In this document: piece by piece, positions 6,733 through 6,800 of the stretch
Position numbering within the stretch: the stretch's first letter is position 1
Layout of the letters: each line of letters begins with the position of its first letter
Source: Lonsdalea britannica
GTDB taxonomy: Bacteria; Pseudomonadota; Gammaproteobacteria; Enterobacterales; Enterobacteriaceae
Direction: 5' to 3'
Length of the DNA stretch: 6,800 bases
NCBI RefSeq assembly: GCF_946477055.1
Contig: NZ_CAMKXG010000189.1
Location: 1 to 6,800, forward strand
Position numbers and translations under genes: made by a program
Notes under the pieces: model-generated
The model's database searches: none
What the model was told of the DNA's origin: nothing
Seen by the model: the letters and a program-made list of their open reading frames with translations, nothing else

Positions 6733-6800
6733 AAATCACTCCGATTTAAATTTCATTTTTCGCGGGTATAAAAATTTAACGGGGCGGGCAGTACGGAAGG
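6733..6800 (-). other. Non-coding leader of the small terminase gene; possible part of a cos region
   Basis: No gene is visible in these 68 bases. They hold the small terminase ribosome binding site (GGAG, 6742-6739), an AT-rich stretch (6744-6779) and, at 6780-6790, the GC-rich block CGGGGCGGGCA. In cos-type phages the packaging site usually lies just upstream of the small terminase gene, so the block is a position-based candidate for part of cos. I see no convincing -35/-10 promoter pair. The assignment is inference only. Confidence 0.25.

Noticed and set aside
1..6800. A hidden defence system, CRISPR array, tRNA or insertion sequence
   Set aside because: Almost every base is accounted for by the phage head genes. 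I found no tandem spaced repeats, cloverleaf-like segment, transposase or defence-type domain on either strand.

Overview
The window is a stretch of the head (packaging and capsid) module of a tailed, double-stranded DNA phage or prophage of the HK97 type. Every real gene is on the minus strand, so the module reads from the right end (6732) to the left end (1). The P27-type small terminase, the style of the portal, protease and capsid proteins, and a base composition near 50% GC suggest an enterobacterial or similar gammaproteobacterial phage. The nearest head modules I can recall are those of temperate phages such as SfV, ST64B and phiP27. That comparison is from memory and was not searched.

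Layout in transcription order: small terminase (6732-6238), large terminase (6241-4508), a 54-residue two-helix membrane protein (4496-4332), portal (4335-3103), prohead protease (3119-2466), major capsid protein (2450-1245), a 70-residue acidic protein of unknown role (1208-996), head-tail connector of the HK97 gp6 type (962-639), head closure protein (642-250), and the N-terminal 75 codons of an HK97 gp10-type tail completion protein (257-33). Genes overlap or sit within about 40 bases of each other, with several ATGA stop/start overlaps, as expected of one late operon. No stretch longer than 300 bases lacks a gene. The 68 bases upstream of the small terminase hold its ribosome binding site and a GC-rich block that is a weak candidate for part of a cos site.

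Together the genes form one machine. The terminase subunits recognise, cut and pump DNA. The portal is the entry ring. The protease removes the scaffolding delta domain of the capsid protein. The connector, closure and gp10-type proteins finish the neck and join the tail. Two hairpins flank the 70-residue gene; the second looks like a genuine intrinsic terminator with a UACG tetraloop, lying between the capsid and neck genes.

The first 31 bases are not biological. They match the Illumina Nextera (Tn5) Read 1 transposase adapter, including the 19-bp mosaic end. The left end is therefore an untrimmed contig end, and the gp10-type gene is cut by sequencing, not by evolution. I see no new defence system, mobile element, RNA gene or CRISPR array. 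The least-explained parts are the two small proteins, the internal terminator, and a capsid protein that appears to lack the HK97 cross-linking residues.
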